Assembly: GCA_031265355.1 (NCBI GenBank)
Contig: JAISCT010000015.1
Location: 1 to 58,965 of the forward strand
From: Oscillospiraceae bacterium
GTDB taxonomy: Bacteria; Bacillota; Clostridia; Oscillospirales; UBA929
Direction: 5' to 3'
DNA: 58,965 nt
Position numbers and translations under genes: made by a program. This document shows positions 1 to 7,408 of the stretch, in pieces; the first letter of the stretch is position 1; every line of letters begins with the position of its first letter. The notes below the pieces were generated by a model. It searched no databases. It was given only the letters and a program-made list of their open reading frames with translations, and had not been told where the DNA came from.

Positions 1-861
1 GAATCCTATAAAGAGTTCCCGAACGACAGGCGTTTCCTCGACACCTTTCTGACGAGGGACATCTACCACATGAACCGCTGCGGCTATATACTTGGGCGGC
101 TTGAAAACTGGGACAACAAGTCGGTGGTCATTCTGGACAACCTGACCATTGAACACATCATCCCGCAGAACCCACACCTCTCCGCCGACTGGGTATCAGC
201 CCTCGGCAACGACTGGGAGGAGATTCAAAAGAAGTACCTGCATACCATCGGCAATCTGACGCTGACGGCGTACAACTCCGAGATGAGCGACTCACCGTTT
301 GCCGATAAGCTGACGATGGATGGCGGCTTCCAGCAGAGCGCGCTCCGCTTGAATAAGTACGTTGTCACACAGACCACTTGGAGAGAGCCGCAAGTCAATG
401 AGCGTGCCACCCAGCTTGGCGAAGTGGCAAAAAAGGCGTGGCCATACCCCACGCTCACGAAAGCCGAACTCGCCCCGTACCGCAAACAGGACGATGCCGT
501 GCCGGAGTACACCCTTGAAAGCTATCAGTACCTGAACGCCTTCAACCGTATGCTCTTTGAGAAGCTGAACACCCGAATTCTCAACCTCGGTACCTATGTA
601 AAGCGGGAGTTCAAGAAGCTGTACATCGCTTATAAAGCCGACACCAACTTTGTGGATGTCACTATCCAGAATTCGCGGCTCCGCTTGGCAATCAATATGA
701 AGTTCACCGATGTCATCGACTCGAAAGGCATCTGTAAGGACACCACGGGTGTCGGTAGATGGGGTAACGGTGATGTCGAGGTCGGATTGGGCAGTTTGGA
801 TGGGCTTGACGACGTGATGGCGATTATAGAGCAGGCGTTCAGGCTGCAGGATGTGGAGTAA
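1..861 (+). CDS. DUF262/DUF1524 (GmrSD-like) HNH protein, C-terminal part, runs off left edge
   Basis: The reading frame is open from base 1, so the gene begins outside the window. The visible part carries the DUF1524 HNH-type nuclease signature EHIIPQ (about residues 30-35 counted from the Met at position 70), followed by the HTIGNLTLT block usual for this family. The last ~100 residues (from about KLNTRILNLGTYVKREFKKL) resemble the DUF5655 tail found on such proteins. GmrSD-type proteins cut modified phage DNA in an NTP-dependent way; the DUF262 nucleotide-binding half lies outside the window, so activity cannot be judged. It is followed 20 bp later by a membrane-anchored unknown on the same strand, possibly its partner. 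Family assignment is confident, function less so. Confidence 0.85.
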   Translation, partial: ESYKEFPNDRRFLDTFLTRDIYHMNRCGYILGRLENWDNKSVVILDNLTIEHIIPQNPHLSADWVSALGNDWEEIQKKYLHTIGNLTLTAYNSEMSDSPFADKLTMDGGFQQSALRLNKYVVTQTTWREPQVNERATQLGEVAKKAWPYPTLTKAELAPYRKQDDAVPEYTLESYQYLNAFNRMLFEKLNTRILNLGTYVKREFKKLYIAYKADTNFVDVTIQNSRLRLAINMKFTDVIDSKGICKDTTGVGRWGNGDVEVGLGSLDGLDDVMAIIEQAFRLQDVE

Positions 862-881
862 AGCTACTGGGGGAACTTAAG

Positions 882-2249
882 ATGGATGGATTTGTTTTAG
901 CGATAATCATAATAGCTATGGCGCTTGTACTTGTTGCTGTGGGCATTTGCTTTTTTATACGAAAAAAATGCCGAGGGGCTATCGAGAATGCAGATGAGGT
1001 TGAGCCGACAGAAATGGTGTCGGTTATCAATATGCCGATACACGTCCAATCATCTACCAATATGCTGGCTTTGGTCGAGAAAATCGAGATAGCCAATCGG
1101 TTAGGGCAAAGCCTTATGTTGTCGAGCGTTGATTCATCAACTGCCCTCAGCACACGAAAGTTCCAAGAAATCACAGCGCGTGGCACAGCCATTGGTGCAA
1201 TCCTCGTGCAAGGGGCTATGCCCGCTCTGGCACATGCACAAACCCTCGCCCAAATCGCACAGGCCGCTCCCAATGGGTTATTCACGGTCACTGCTCCGCT
1301 AACTGAGTTGATGAGGTACAGTGACGGCACCGTCGGCTCGATTGTTATGAAGGGCGAGAAAATAGCGAACCACTCCGGCTTTCAGCAAGTAGCCCTGTCC
1401 GTCGCAAACCCTGCTGCTGTCGTTGGCGCCGGGATGCAAGCGATGGCTATGATTTCCGGCCAGTATTATATGGACAAAATATCAAATCAGCTGGATGGGA
1501 TTGAACACGGCATTGAGCGGCTGATAGGCTTTCATCATGACGAGAACATCGGCAAACTCCGAAGCATTGAAAATCGTATGAGAGAAATCATCGGCAAGAA
1601 ACACGTCGATGAAACCGACATCATCGCCTTACAGTCTGGCATCCGAGAAGCCGACAGCGTTTTGATGGAGTATTCCCCCCGACTTGAGCGCCTGAGTAAA
1701 ACAGGCGAAATCACCGAAGTTCAAGTCCGCGCACTCTGGTCTCGGCTGTCGGCGGCAAAGGAACTGAAAAACCTAAGAGCTAACACAGAGGAACACGAGT
1801 TGTATTACTCGTTTCAGATTTGCCTGTTCGCAAGCAAACTGATGCTCGCAAGCAAGAAGGCTGAGTTCGCAACAAGGATGAAAATTGGGGAAACCGAAAA
1901 GGCGATGGAAGCCTTCGAGTCGTTCAATACGATGTATCGACAGTCCTTTTTGAGCAACGCCTCGGATTTCCTTTCGGTTCTATACAAGCCGATTAATGCC
2001 AAGGCAGAATCCTTGGTGAAAAGGCAATGGTTCGAATCCAAGAAGGCAAAAGGTGAACTGGAATCAATAGAGGCGGAAAAAGCTGACTTGCAAGGGTATA
2101 TCGGCATCTTTGTTGATGACGGCTCCGATGAGGAAATGATGCGCAGTTTCACAGATGACAGCGAAATCCTGTACCTTCCCTCTGGCGATGGGTTTGAGCA
2201 GCGAGTGTTCATATCCGTAAAAGATGAAGGTGAGGACGAGGAAGTATGA
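882..2249 (+). CDS. Membrane-anchored protein of unknown function
   Basis: This is a 455-residue protein. Residues ~5-27 form one strongly hydrophobic helix followed by RKK, giving a membrane anchor with the bulk in the cytoplasm. A second weakly hydrophobic stretch lies at ~105-120. Residues ~200-400 are rich in Glu, Lys and Leu and look helical or coiled-coil; the C-terminus is acidic (EDEEV). I recognise no family. It sits directly after the DUF262 nuclease and its stop overlaps the next start by ATGA. A role as membrane partner of the nuclease is inference from position only. Confidence 0.7.
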   Translation: MDGFVLAIIIIAMALVLVAVGICFFIRKKCRGAIENADEVEPTEMVSVINMPIHVQSSTNMLALVEKIEIANRLGQSLMLSSVDSSTALSTRKFQEITARGTAIGAILVQGAMPALAHAQTLAQIAQAAPNGLFTVTAPLTELMRYSDGTVGSIVMKGEKIANHSGFQQVALSVANPAAVVGAGMQAMAMISGQYYMDKISNQLDGIEHGIERLIGFHHDENIGKLRSIENRMREIIGKKHVDETDIIALQSGIREADSVLMEYSPRLERLSKTGEITEVQVRALWSRLSAAKELKNLRANTEEHELYYSFQICLFASKLMLASKKAEFATRMKIGETEKAMEAFESFNTMYRQSFLSNASDFLSVLYKPINAKAESLVKRQWFESKKAKGELESIEAEKADLQGYIGIFVDDGSDEEMMRSFTDDSEILYLPSGDGFEQRVFISVKDEGEDEEV

Positions 2250-2446
2250 TCCGCCAAGATCTCATCGACTTTTGCCTGACGTTCTCCGCCGCCTACGAGG
2301 ACTACCCGTTTGATGAATGCCCTGACCGACGCGATGGACGAGTTGGAGATTATGCGACTCCTGAACCTCGAACTCGACCGCTATACATTGGCGCGAATCG
2401 GGTAATTCTGCGGTTGATTTTTGCTGTTATCATCCATGGGCATTAA
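2246..2446 (+). pseudogene. Truncated MmcQ/YjbR-family gene (5' end only)
   Basis: The first ~23 residues (IRQDLIDFCLTF..AYEDYPF) match the N-terminus of the MmcQ/YjbR family, single-domain proteins of ~115 residues with an unclear DNA-related role. After about position 2313 the similarity stops and the frame continues as unrelated sequence to a stop at 2446. In another frame, 2313-2405 encodes a 30-residue piece rich in Leu and Glu (MNALTDAMDELEI...), suggesting fusion to the tail of another gene. The start overlaps the upstream stop (ATGA). A close copy of the same 5' end is at 7083. Confidence 0.6.
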
Positions 2447-2463
2447 AGGCGGTGAAGACAAGG

Positions 2464-2661
2464 ATGAGTAAAGGCGTGAGCCAATACACGAAATCGGAAC
2501 TCGAAGAAGCAAAGGCTTCGCTTGCATCGACCCTCCACAAGTGCGAGAAGATTCAGGAGGGCGGCAAGCTGCAATCCTCGCAGAAAACCCTGAACGACAG
2601 ACGGGTGAACGCCCTGCGGGTTGCGCTGGCTTTGATTGAGCAGGAAATGGAAGACTTATGA
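2464..2661 (+). CDS. Small hypothetical protein
   Basis: This encodes a 65-residue charged, helical protein (from MSKGVSQYTKSELEEAK) with no recognised domain. A GTG four codons upstream at 2452 is an alternative start; ATG at 2464 was preferred, though neither has a strong ribosome-binding site. Its stop overlaps the DUF4180 start by 4 bp, so the two are probably translated together. Confidence 0.5.
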   Translation: MSKGVSQYTKSELEEAKASLASTLHKCEKIQEGGKLQSSQKTLNDRRVNALRVALALIEQEMEDL

Positions 2662-3008
2662 CCACGAAAACAATCGGTGATCTCGCCGTTATCCATAGCG
2701 ACACGCCGCTCATCACCGATGCACAATCCGCGCTTGACCTGATTGCGTCCGTCGGCTTCGAGTATGACGTCACAAAAATCGCAATCAACAAAGCTGCCAT
2801 TAGCGAGGACTTCTATAGGTTGTCCACAGGCTTGGCGGGCCAGGTCGTGCAGAAGTTCGTCAACTACGGCTATCGGCTTGCAATCATAGGCAACTTTTCG
2901 GGATATACGAGCAAGCCGCTCCGCGACTACATTTACGAGTGCAACAACGGCAGGCACCTTAACTTCGTGGCAGACGAGGATGAAGCGGTTCGGAAGTTGG
3001 GGGGATAG
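2658..3008 (+). CDS. DUF4180 domain protein
   Basis: A 116-residue single-domain protein. The pattern (DAQSALDLIASVGFEYDVTKIAINKAAISEDFYRLSTGLAG, then QKFVNYGYRLAIIGNFS) is that of DUF4180, a widespread small accessory family of unknown function in Bacillota. Its length matches the family, so it looks intact. ATGA overlap with the preceding gene indicates translational coupling. Confidence 0.8.
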   Translation: MTTKTIGDLAVIHSDTPLITDAQSALDLIASVGFEYDVTKIAINKAAISEDFYRLSTGLAGQVVQKFVNYGYRLAIIGNFSGYTSKPLRDYIYECNNGRHLNFVADEDEAVRKLGG

Positions 3009-3012
3009 AGGT

Positions 3013-3543
3013 ATGGCAACCTACTGTGCATTTTTAAGAGGCGTGAATATCGGTGACAAGACGATGAAAATGGCCGAAGCCTGCGATGTGCTGAAAGCGG
3101 CGGGGCTTACGGGTGTTTTATCGGTGCTGGCTACGGGCAACCTGATATTTCAGTCCGACAAACCTCAGAGCGAGTTGCGGGGCTTACTTGAACAAGTTCT
3201 CACCAACCACTATAAGGACAGCGTAAGCCTGTTCGTGAAAAGTAAAGATGAGATATCGGCGTATCTATCTTCCGTGCCGTTTGAGGACAGCGCCGACCTT
3301 CATATCTATGCTTTTGTGTGTGAGACAGGATTTGAAAACACCCTGCTTGAAGAGTTCGGAAAGATAACTCCTACCGAGGGGGAAGCCGCTGAAATCAGCA
3401 ACGGTCTGTTTTACTGGCAGTGCCGCAAAGGGGCCACACTTGATTCAGGGTTCTCAAAAATCCTCGGACGCAAGAACATGAAGGATAAGTTCACCAGCCG
3501 AAACATCGACACGATAGCGAAAGTGGAGGCAAAGATGAAATGA
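3013..3543 (+). CDS. DUF1697 domain protein
   Basis: A 176-residue protein starting MATYCAFLRGVNIGDKTMKM. The FLRGVNIG opening, the ATGNLIFQS block and the C-terminal SRNIDTIAKV region are those of DUF1697, whose function is unknown. ATG at 3013 was chosen because it begins the family motif; an in-frame ATG at 2980 lies inside the DUF4180 gene. The stop overlaps the next start by 4 bp. Confidence 0.85.
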   Translation: MATYCAFLRGVNIGDKTMKMAEACDVLKAAGLTGVLSVLATGNLIFQSDKPQSELRGLLEQVLTNHYKDSVSLFVKSKDEISAYLSSVPFEDSADLHIYAFVCETGFENTLLEEFGKITPTEGEAAEISNGLFYWQCRKGATLDSGFSKILGRKNMKDKFTSRNIDTIAKVEAKMK

Positions 3544-4100
3544 TGGCTGACCTGCGTGGTGTGAAGTCTGGAGATGCTTTTGTGGCTCTATTGGAAAGCA
3601 AAATAGCCGCCGTGTTCACAGGCGACTACTTCGATATTTCCTTGCCAAATAATCTGGCGAACTCCGCGCCGCGCAACCCCTCGTGGTTCGGCTACTGCGC
3701 CGCCCTCAATGTCCTCGATTCAAGGGTGCTGTTCTCGACATTGCACACGAGAGAGTTGTTCAGCCCGACCGCTGACGGCACGAAGTCCGCATTGGAACGG
3801 CACCATCTGTTCCCGAAGGCGTACCTTGCGCGAATCGGCATAACGGACGACCGCGACCGCAACCAGACGGCGAACTTTGCCTTCATCGAGTGGAGTGACA
3901 ACATAGAGATACTCGACACCAGCCCCGCCGAGTATATGAAAGACCAGCTTGCCAAAATCCCCGCAGGCGAGAAGGACGGCATATACACCGACCACGCACT
4001 GCCCGACGGCTGGGAGCATATGGAGTATGCCAACTTCTTGACAAAACGGCGTGTTCTGATGGCAAAGGTCATCAAGCATGGATATGAACGGTTGAGATGA
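3540..4100 (+). CDS. C-terminal remnant of a second DUF262-type HNH protein
   Basis: A 186-residue product with an HNH-like motif ERHHLFPKAYL (about residues 81-91), then NQTANFAFIEWSDNIEI and a C-terminal GWEHMEYANFLTKRR block. These are typical of the last ~190 residues of ~600-residue DUF262 proteins. The N-terminal DUF262 domain is absent, yet a start codon overlapping the upstream stop (ATGA) keeps it translatable. It may be a gene fragment captured in an overlapping array, or a stand-alone HNH protein. It is not the same sequence as the DUF1524 protein at the left edge. Confidence 0.65.
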   Translation: MMADLRGVKSGDAFVALLESKIAAVFTGDYFDISLPNNLANSAPRNPSWFGYCAALNVLDSRVLFSTLHTRELFSPTADGTKSALERHHLFPKAYLARIGITDDRDRNQTANFAFIEWSDNIEILDTSPAEYMKDQLAKIPAGEKDGIYTDHALPDGWEHMEYANFLTKRRVLMAKVIKHGYERLR

Positions 4101-4246
4101 GGTGCGGGGTTACAATCCGCGACAAGCGGTTTATCGAAGACCGCGAGCTGTCTCATAGGGTGATTGAGGAACTTGAAAAGGTTGTTCCTGTGTACAAACC
4201 TAAACCTAAAAAGAAGAAACCATCGAAGTCGGAGGAACATCTATGA
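4097..4246 (+). CDS. Small basic hypothetical protein
   Basis: A 49-codon frame starting at ATG 4097 inside the preceding stop and ending in a TGA that overlaps the next start (4243), so it is tied on both sides by ATGA overlaps. The product begins MRCGVTIRDKRF and has a Lys/Pro-rich tail (KPKPKKKKPSK). I do not recognise it. The overlap geometry is the main support. Confidence 0.45.
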   Translation: MRCGVTIRDKRFIEDRELSHRVIEELEKVVPVYKPKPKKKKPSKSEEHL

Positions 4247-4494
4247 AATCAGAACTAACAAAAATCCCCGGTATCGGGACAAACATGGCAGAACATCTGA
4301 TTCGAGCAGGCTATCCAACAATTGAGAGCCTGAAAGGGCAAAGCCCTGACGAAATTTACGCTGCCGACTGCATTGCCCAAGGTATGCCAGTGGACAGATG
4401 CGCTTTGTACTGCTATCGGTTTGCGGTGTATTACGCAGACCACAACGGGCAGTTATCAGAGGGAAAAGCCAACTGGTGGGATTGGAAGGATTGA
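4243..4494 (+). CDS. Cdd1-like helix-hairpin-helix protein
   Basis: An 83-residue protein that fits the Pathogenicity locus (Cdd1) family, named from the Clostridioides difficile locus. It shows a helix-hairpin-helix segment (LTKIPGIGTNMAEHLIRAGY, about residues 5-24), a conserved DRCALYCYRFAVYYA block and a Trp-rich end (NWWDWKD). Such hairpins commonly bind DNA backbones non-specifically; the role of Cdd1 is unknown. It appears full length. The preceding AGGAGG-like GGAGGA is 6 bp upstream of the ATG. Confidence 0.8.
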   Translation: MKSELTKIPGIGTNMAEHLIRAGYPTIESLKGQSPDEIYAADCIAQGMPVDRCALYCYRFAVYYADHNGQLSEGKANWWDWKD

Positions 4495-4499
4495 ACCTT

Positions 4500-4531
4500 T
4501 TATACTGGAGTGCGGAAACATTTGCCATAAA
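4500..4531 (+). repeat. Left terminal inverted repeat of the IS630 element
   Basis: Pairs with the reverse complement of 5444-5475 at about 23 of 32 positions. The best-conserved parts are TTATACT at the outer end and the GAAA-CATTTGC-like inner part. The transposase -35 box lies within this repeat. Confidence 0.6.
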
Positions 4532-4550
4532 TAGGAGGACATGGTATAAT
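4522..4550 (+). promoter_or_regulatory. Promoter of the IS630 transposase
   Basis: TTGCCA at 4522-4527, a 17-bp spacer, then TATAAT at 4545-4550, preceded by TGG as an extended -10. The first ATG of the transposase is at 4583, with AGGAGG upstream of it at about 4567. Confidence 0.75.
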
Positions 4551-4582
4551 AGGGTAAGAGTTTCACAGGAGGCGATTACTCT

Positions 4583-5444
4583 ATGGACGGAAGGCATACT
4601 GCGAAACGAGGAAGACCCGCAAAGCCCGTTTCAAACCCCAGCATGATCACGAAAGCTGTGATCCAATTTCTGCAGACGAGTATGAGCGAGACGGTGGCAA
4701 AAAGGATTGCAGGTTTGATACTTATCGCCGCCGGCATTTCGAACGACCGCATCGTCGAACTAACCGGGCTGAGCGATCGAAGCATCTGGACACTCAAGAA
4801 AGCCGTAAATGGTGGCGACATAGACAGTCTCTTTACGACAGGGCGTGGCGGCGGCAGGCCCGGGAAAGCAAAGGGCATCGAGAGCGCCATCGCCGAGGAA
4901 GTGGAGAAAAACAACTATCACAGTCGCCAGCAGGTCGCAGACATGATATTTGAGAAATTTGGCATCAGGATGTCTGTTTCTGCAGTTGGGAAGCTTCTAA
5001 AAAAAACGGCATCAGGCGATTGAAAAGCGGCTCGATGCCCGCAAAAGCGAACGCTGCGGTTCAACGGGGATACTACGACACCATTTTACATCCACTGATG
5101 TCAAAGGCAAAGGCGAACAAGCTGACGTTACTGTTCCTGGATGGCTCTCACTTCGTCATGGGCTGCGACTTTCTTGGATATCGCCGTACAGCCCAAATCT
5201 GAACCTTATAGAGCGTCTGTGGAAACATGTCAAGAGTAGATTGCGTTCTAAATACTACGACCAGTTCGATGATTTCAAGGAAACTATAGATGCTATTATT
5301 GAAGACACAAGCAAGAGGAGCAAGAAGCTTATCGACAAACTCACTGGTAACTCAGCCCAGATATTTGATACGCTCGTCCCCATCAACGAAAACTCTTTCG
5401 TTGTCGATAGTGTCAGCAAGGACAAGACGGAAAATGTTGCTTAA
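4583..5444 (+). pseudogene. IS630-family transposase, split and internally deleted
   Basis: The first frame (4583-5023, 146 residues) is the N-terminal helix-turn-helix part, with NDRIVELTGLSDRSI and a GRGGGRPGK linker. It ends just after a run of eight A (4999-5006). Slipping back one base there (A AAA AAA C) enters a second frame that carries the first catalytic Asp in LLFLDGSHFVMGCDF. At about 5180 sequence jumps to the C-terminal PYSPNLNLIERLWKHVK block, in yet another frame, ending at 5444. Roughly 100 residues of the DDE core, including the second Asp, are missing. The poly-A change could be programmed frameshifting; the deletion is true decay. Confidence 0.8.
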
Positions 5445-5475
5445 TTACTGCAAATATTTTCGCTCGTTAGTATAA
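5444..5475 (+). repeat. Right terminal inverted repeat of the IS630 element
   Basis: Inverted copy of 4500-4531. It begins at the last base of the transposase stop codon. Confidence 0.6.
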
Positions 5476-5507
5476 TAACTATATTGTGCGCTTATCGGGA
5501 GGTCAGC

Positions 5508-6245
5508 ATGATGAGTAAGCTTTGCCTTTTCGGTGATTCGATTTCCAAAGGCGTTGTTATCGACGAACTGCGGGAACGGTATACGGTAACGAAGCATTGC
5601 TTTGCCAATATTCTGTCGTCTGGCAGCGCGAACCTTGAGCTGATAAATTTCTCCATGCTCGGTTGCACCGTTGGAAAAGGGCAGAGCATGATCGACAGAC
5701 ATATCAGAGCCGTCGAGGATTCCGAGCTGCTGGTGCTGGAATACGGCGGAAACGACAGCGACCATAATTGGAAAGAAATCGCTGCCAATCCCGCCGGCGA
5801 GCATTTGCCCAAAACCCCTGTCGCCGAATTCGACCGCATCTACCGGGGTATCCTGGACAAGTTGAACGCGATGGGGAAGCGGATTGCCATGCTCAACCTT
5901 CCGCCGATAGACGAGCGCAAGTATTTCGGCTGGTTCAGCAGAGGTCTGGACAGGGAGCGGATATTGCGCTGGCTTGGCGGTAATGTGACATATATATATA
6001 GATTCCATGAACTCTATAATGTCGCGGTATGCAACATAGCGGCAGAGCGCGGCGTTTCGCTGATTGATATCAGGACGGCCTTTCTGGAAAAGCGCAATTA
6101 CAGCGACTTTCTCTGCGACGACGGGATCCATCCCAATGAGAAAGGGCACCAGCTCATCGCGGAAGCGATTGCCAAAGCAATACCCGATCTCGACAACCGG
6201 ATATTTGGCAGACTTACTATGGCGAATCCCGCTCGATCAACTTGA
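5508..6245 (+). CDS. SGNH/GDSL-family hydrolase
   Basis: A 245-residue protein with the SGNH blocks in order: FGDSISKG near the N-terminus (Ser nucleophile), the conserved Gly at FSMLGCTVGKG, YGGNDSDHNW (Asn of the oxyanion hole) and DGIHPNEKG near residue 215 (catalytic Asp and His). It is probably a cytoplasmic esterase or lipase-like hydrolase; no signal peptide is seen. GGGAGG lies just upstream of the paired ATGs at 5508 and 5511; either could be used. The substrate cannot be told from sequence. Confidence 0.85.
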   Translation: MMSKLCLFGDSISKGVVIDELRERYTVTKHCFANILSSGSANLELINFSMLGCTVGKGQSMIDRHIRAVEDSELLVLEYGGNDSDHNWKEIAANPAGEHLPKTPVAEFDRIYRGILDKLNAMGKRIAMLNLPPIDERKYFGWFSRGLDRERILRWLGGNVTYIYRFHELYNVAVCNIAAERGVSLIDIRTAFLEKRNYSDFLCDDGIHPNEKGHQLIAEAIAKAIPDLDNRIFGRLTMANPARST

Positions 6246-6259
6246 CAATCATCCGATAG

Positions 6260-6559
6260 TGTCGAAAGGCACATTCGGATCAGCAGCAAACCGCCGACTC
6301 GATATTGCTGTACGCTTTCGGCTTCCCGACCTTTGTGGTGGATGCCTACACCGTCCGGTTCTGCGGTCGGTACCCGATTGAGACGGGTAAGGATTACGCC
6401 GTTGTTAAGGCATACTTCGAGGGGAACTTGCCGAAGAGCGCGGAGGTCTACAACGGCTTCCACGCGCAGATCGTGATAAACGCAAAGGAGCATTGCCGGA
6501 AGAAGCCATTGTGCGACGGCTGTCCGCTCGGTGGGACTTGCGAGAGGTGCGAGATATGA
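6260..6559 (+). pseudogene. C-terminal fragment of an endonuclease III-related protein
   Basis: The frame is open from 6260, after a TAG, to a TGA at 6559. Similarity starts near 6287 (QTADSILLYAFG, normally preceded by a hairpin GxG). It continues through VVDAYTVRF and ends with four Cys (C-x5-C-x2-C-x5-C) of the iron-sulfur loop found in this family. The N-terminal half (~130 residues) is missing and no normal start exists; TTG at 6305 is the only candidate. Its stop overlaps the GNAT start by ATGA. Confidence 0.65.
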
Positions 6560-7086
6560 AAGATGTTATCACGACCACAAGACTGATTCTGCGCGAGATG
6601 TCGATGGATGACCTGCCCGCCATGCGGGCAATCGTACAAGACGAGCAGACGATGTACGCTTGGGGACACGCTTGGAGCGAAGAAGAGACCGTGGCGGGGC
6701 TTGAAAAGCAACTCCGCGCCTATCAGGAGGATGGCTACGGACGCTGGGCGGTCGTGCTGAAGGAAACCGGTGCCGTGATTGGAATGTGCGGTTTGCTGTG
6801 GTGGGAAACAGATAAGGATAGAGTCCCCGAAATCGGCTACCTTTTCAACCGCGCCCACTGGCACAAGGGGTACGCCGCGGAAGCCGCGATTGCCTGTAAA
6901 AAGTATGCCTTTGATGTTTTGGGGTTCGGCGAGGTATTCTCCCTTGTCAGAGATACCAACTATCCGTCGATGAATGTGGCAATCCGCTCGGGTATGCTCA
7001 TTCGCGGGCGATACACAAAACACTATCGTGACGAGGATATGCCGCATTATATCTTCAGCGTGAGGAAAAGCGAGGATGCCATATGA
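6556..7086 (+). CDS. GNAT N-acetyltransferase, RimJ/RimL type
   Basis: A 176-residue protein with the RimJ/L pattern: TTRLILREMSMDDLPAM at the start, GAVIGMCGLLWW strand, then the acetyl-CoA-binding region (YLFNRAHWHKGYAAEAA, about residues 95-111) and NYPSMNVAIRSGM near the end. Most members acetylate the N-terminus or side chain of a protein, or a small amine or antibiotic; the target here is unknown. ATG at 6556 lies in the upstream stop (ATGA). The stop overlaps the next truncated gene in the same way. Confidence 0.85.
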   Translation: MKDVITTTRLILREMSMDDLPAMRAIVQDEQTMYAWGHAWSEEETVAGLEKQLRAYQEDGYGRWAVVLKETGAVIGMCGLLWWETDKDRVPEIGYLFNRAHWHKGYAAEAAIACKKYAFDVLGFGEVFSLVRDTNYPSMNVAIRSGMLIRGRYTKHYRDEDMPHYIFSVRKSEDAI

Positions 7087-7256
7087 CCCGCCAAGACCTC
7101 ATCGACTTCTGCCTGACGTTCCCTGTCGCCTACGAAGACTACCCGTTTAACGATATCGCCGACCCCGGCGCGTGGCAGGTCTGTCGGCACAGGGAAAACA
7201 AGAAGTCCTTCGCGCTGATTTACGAGCGGAACGGCAAGCTGTGCGTCTGTTTATGA
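7083..7256 (+). pseudogene. Truncated MmcQ/YjbR-family gene (second copy)
   Basis: 57 codons reading TRQDLIDFCLTFPVAYEDYPF, then a WQVCRHRENKKSFALIYERNG block and a TGA after LCVCL. MmcQ/YjbR proteins are about twice this length, so the C-terminal half is missing. The first ~65 bp are close to those at 2246, indicating duplication of the gene start, but this copy keeps more of the domain. Confidence 0.7.
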
Positions 7257-7408
7257 ATCGAATTCGCCGATCAATGTGCAGGTTTTAAAATCAACGCGAA
7301 AGACGAGTATAACACTAGGCCAAGCGCCGCATCCTTGTGGTGAGGATGCGGCGCTTGATCAAAGTGCTCGCCGAACCTGAATCCGGATCCGCTGTACCTA
7401 CAGTATGC
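7257..7408. other. Intergenic boundary between plus-strand array and minus-strand surface locus
   Basis: No gene is visible. The stretch contains one strong hairpin (7321-7357, listed separately). The first 60 bp stay open in one frame (FADQCAGFKINAKDEYNT-like) but resemble nothing I know; possibly gene debris. Confidence 0.4.
7321..7357 (-). terminator. Strong hairpin downstream of the SLH gene
   Basis: A perfect 15-bp stem (7321-7335 with 7343-7357) around a 7-base loop. There is no T run on either strand, so it is not a textbook intrinsic terminator, but its place 3' of the minus-strand SLH gene fits a terminator or mRNA-stabilising structure. Confidence 0.45.

Larger units (their letters stand above)
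4500..5475 (+). mobile_element. Decayed IS630-family insertion sequence
   Basis: A ~976-bp element defined by imperfect 32-bp terminal inverted repeats (4500-4531 and 5444-5475) around a damaged IS630-type transposase. Both ends start TTATACT, in keeping with the TA target preference of this family. The transposase lacks about 100 internal residues, so the element cannot move alone. It sits between the Cdd1-like gene and the SGNH hydrolase. Confidence 0.7.

Noticed and set aside
1..7256. Integron cassette array
   Set aside because: Genes overlap by 4 bp with no attC-type inverted sites between them and no integrase in view.
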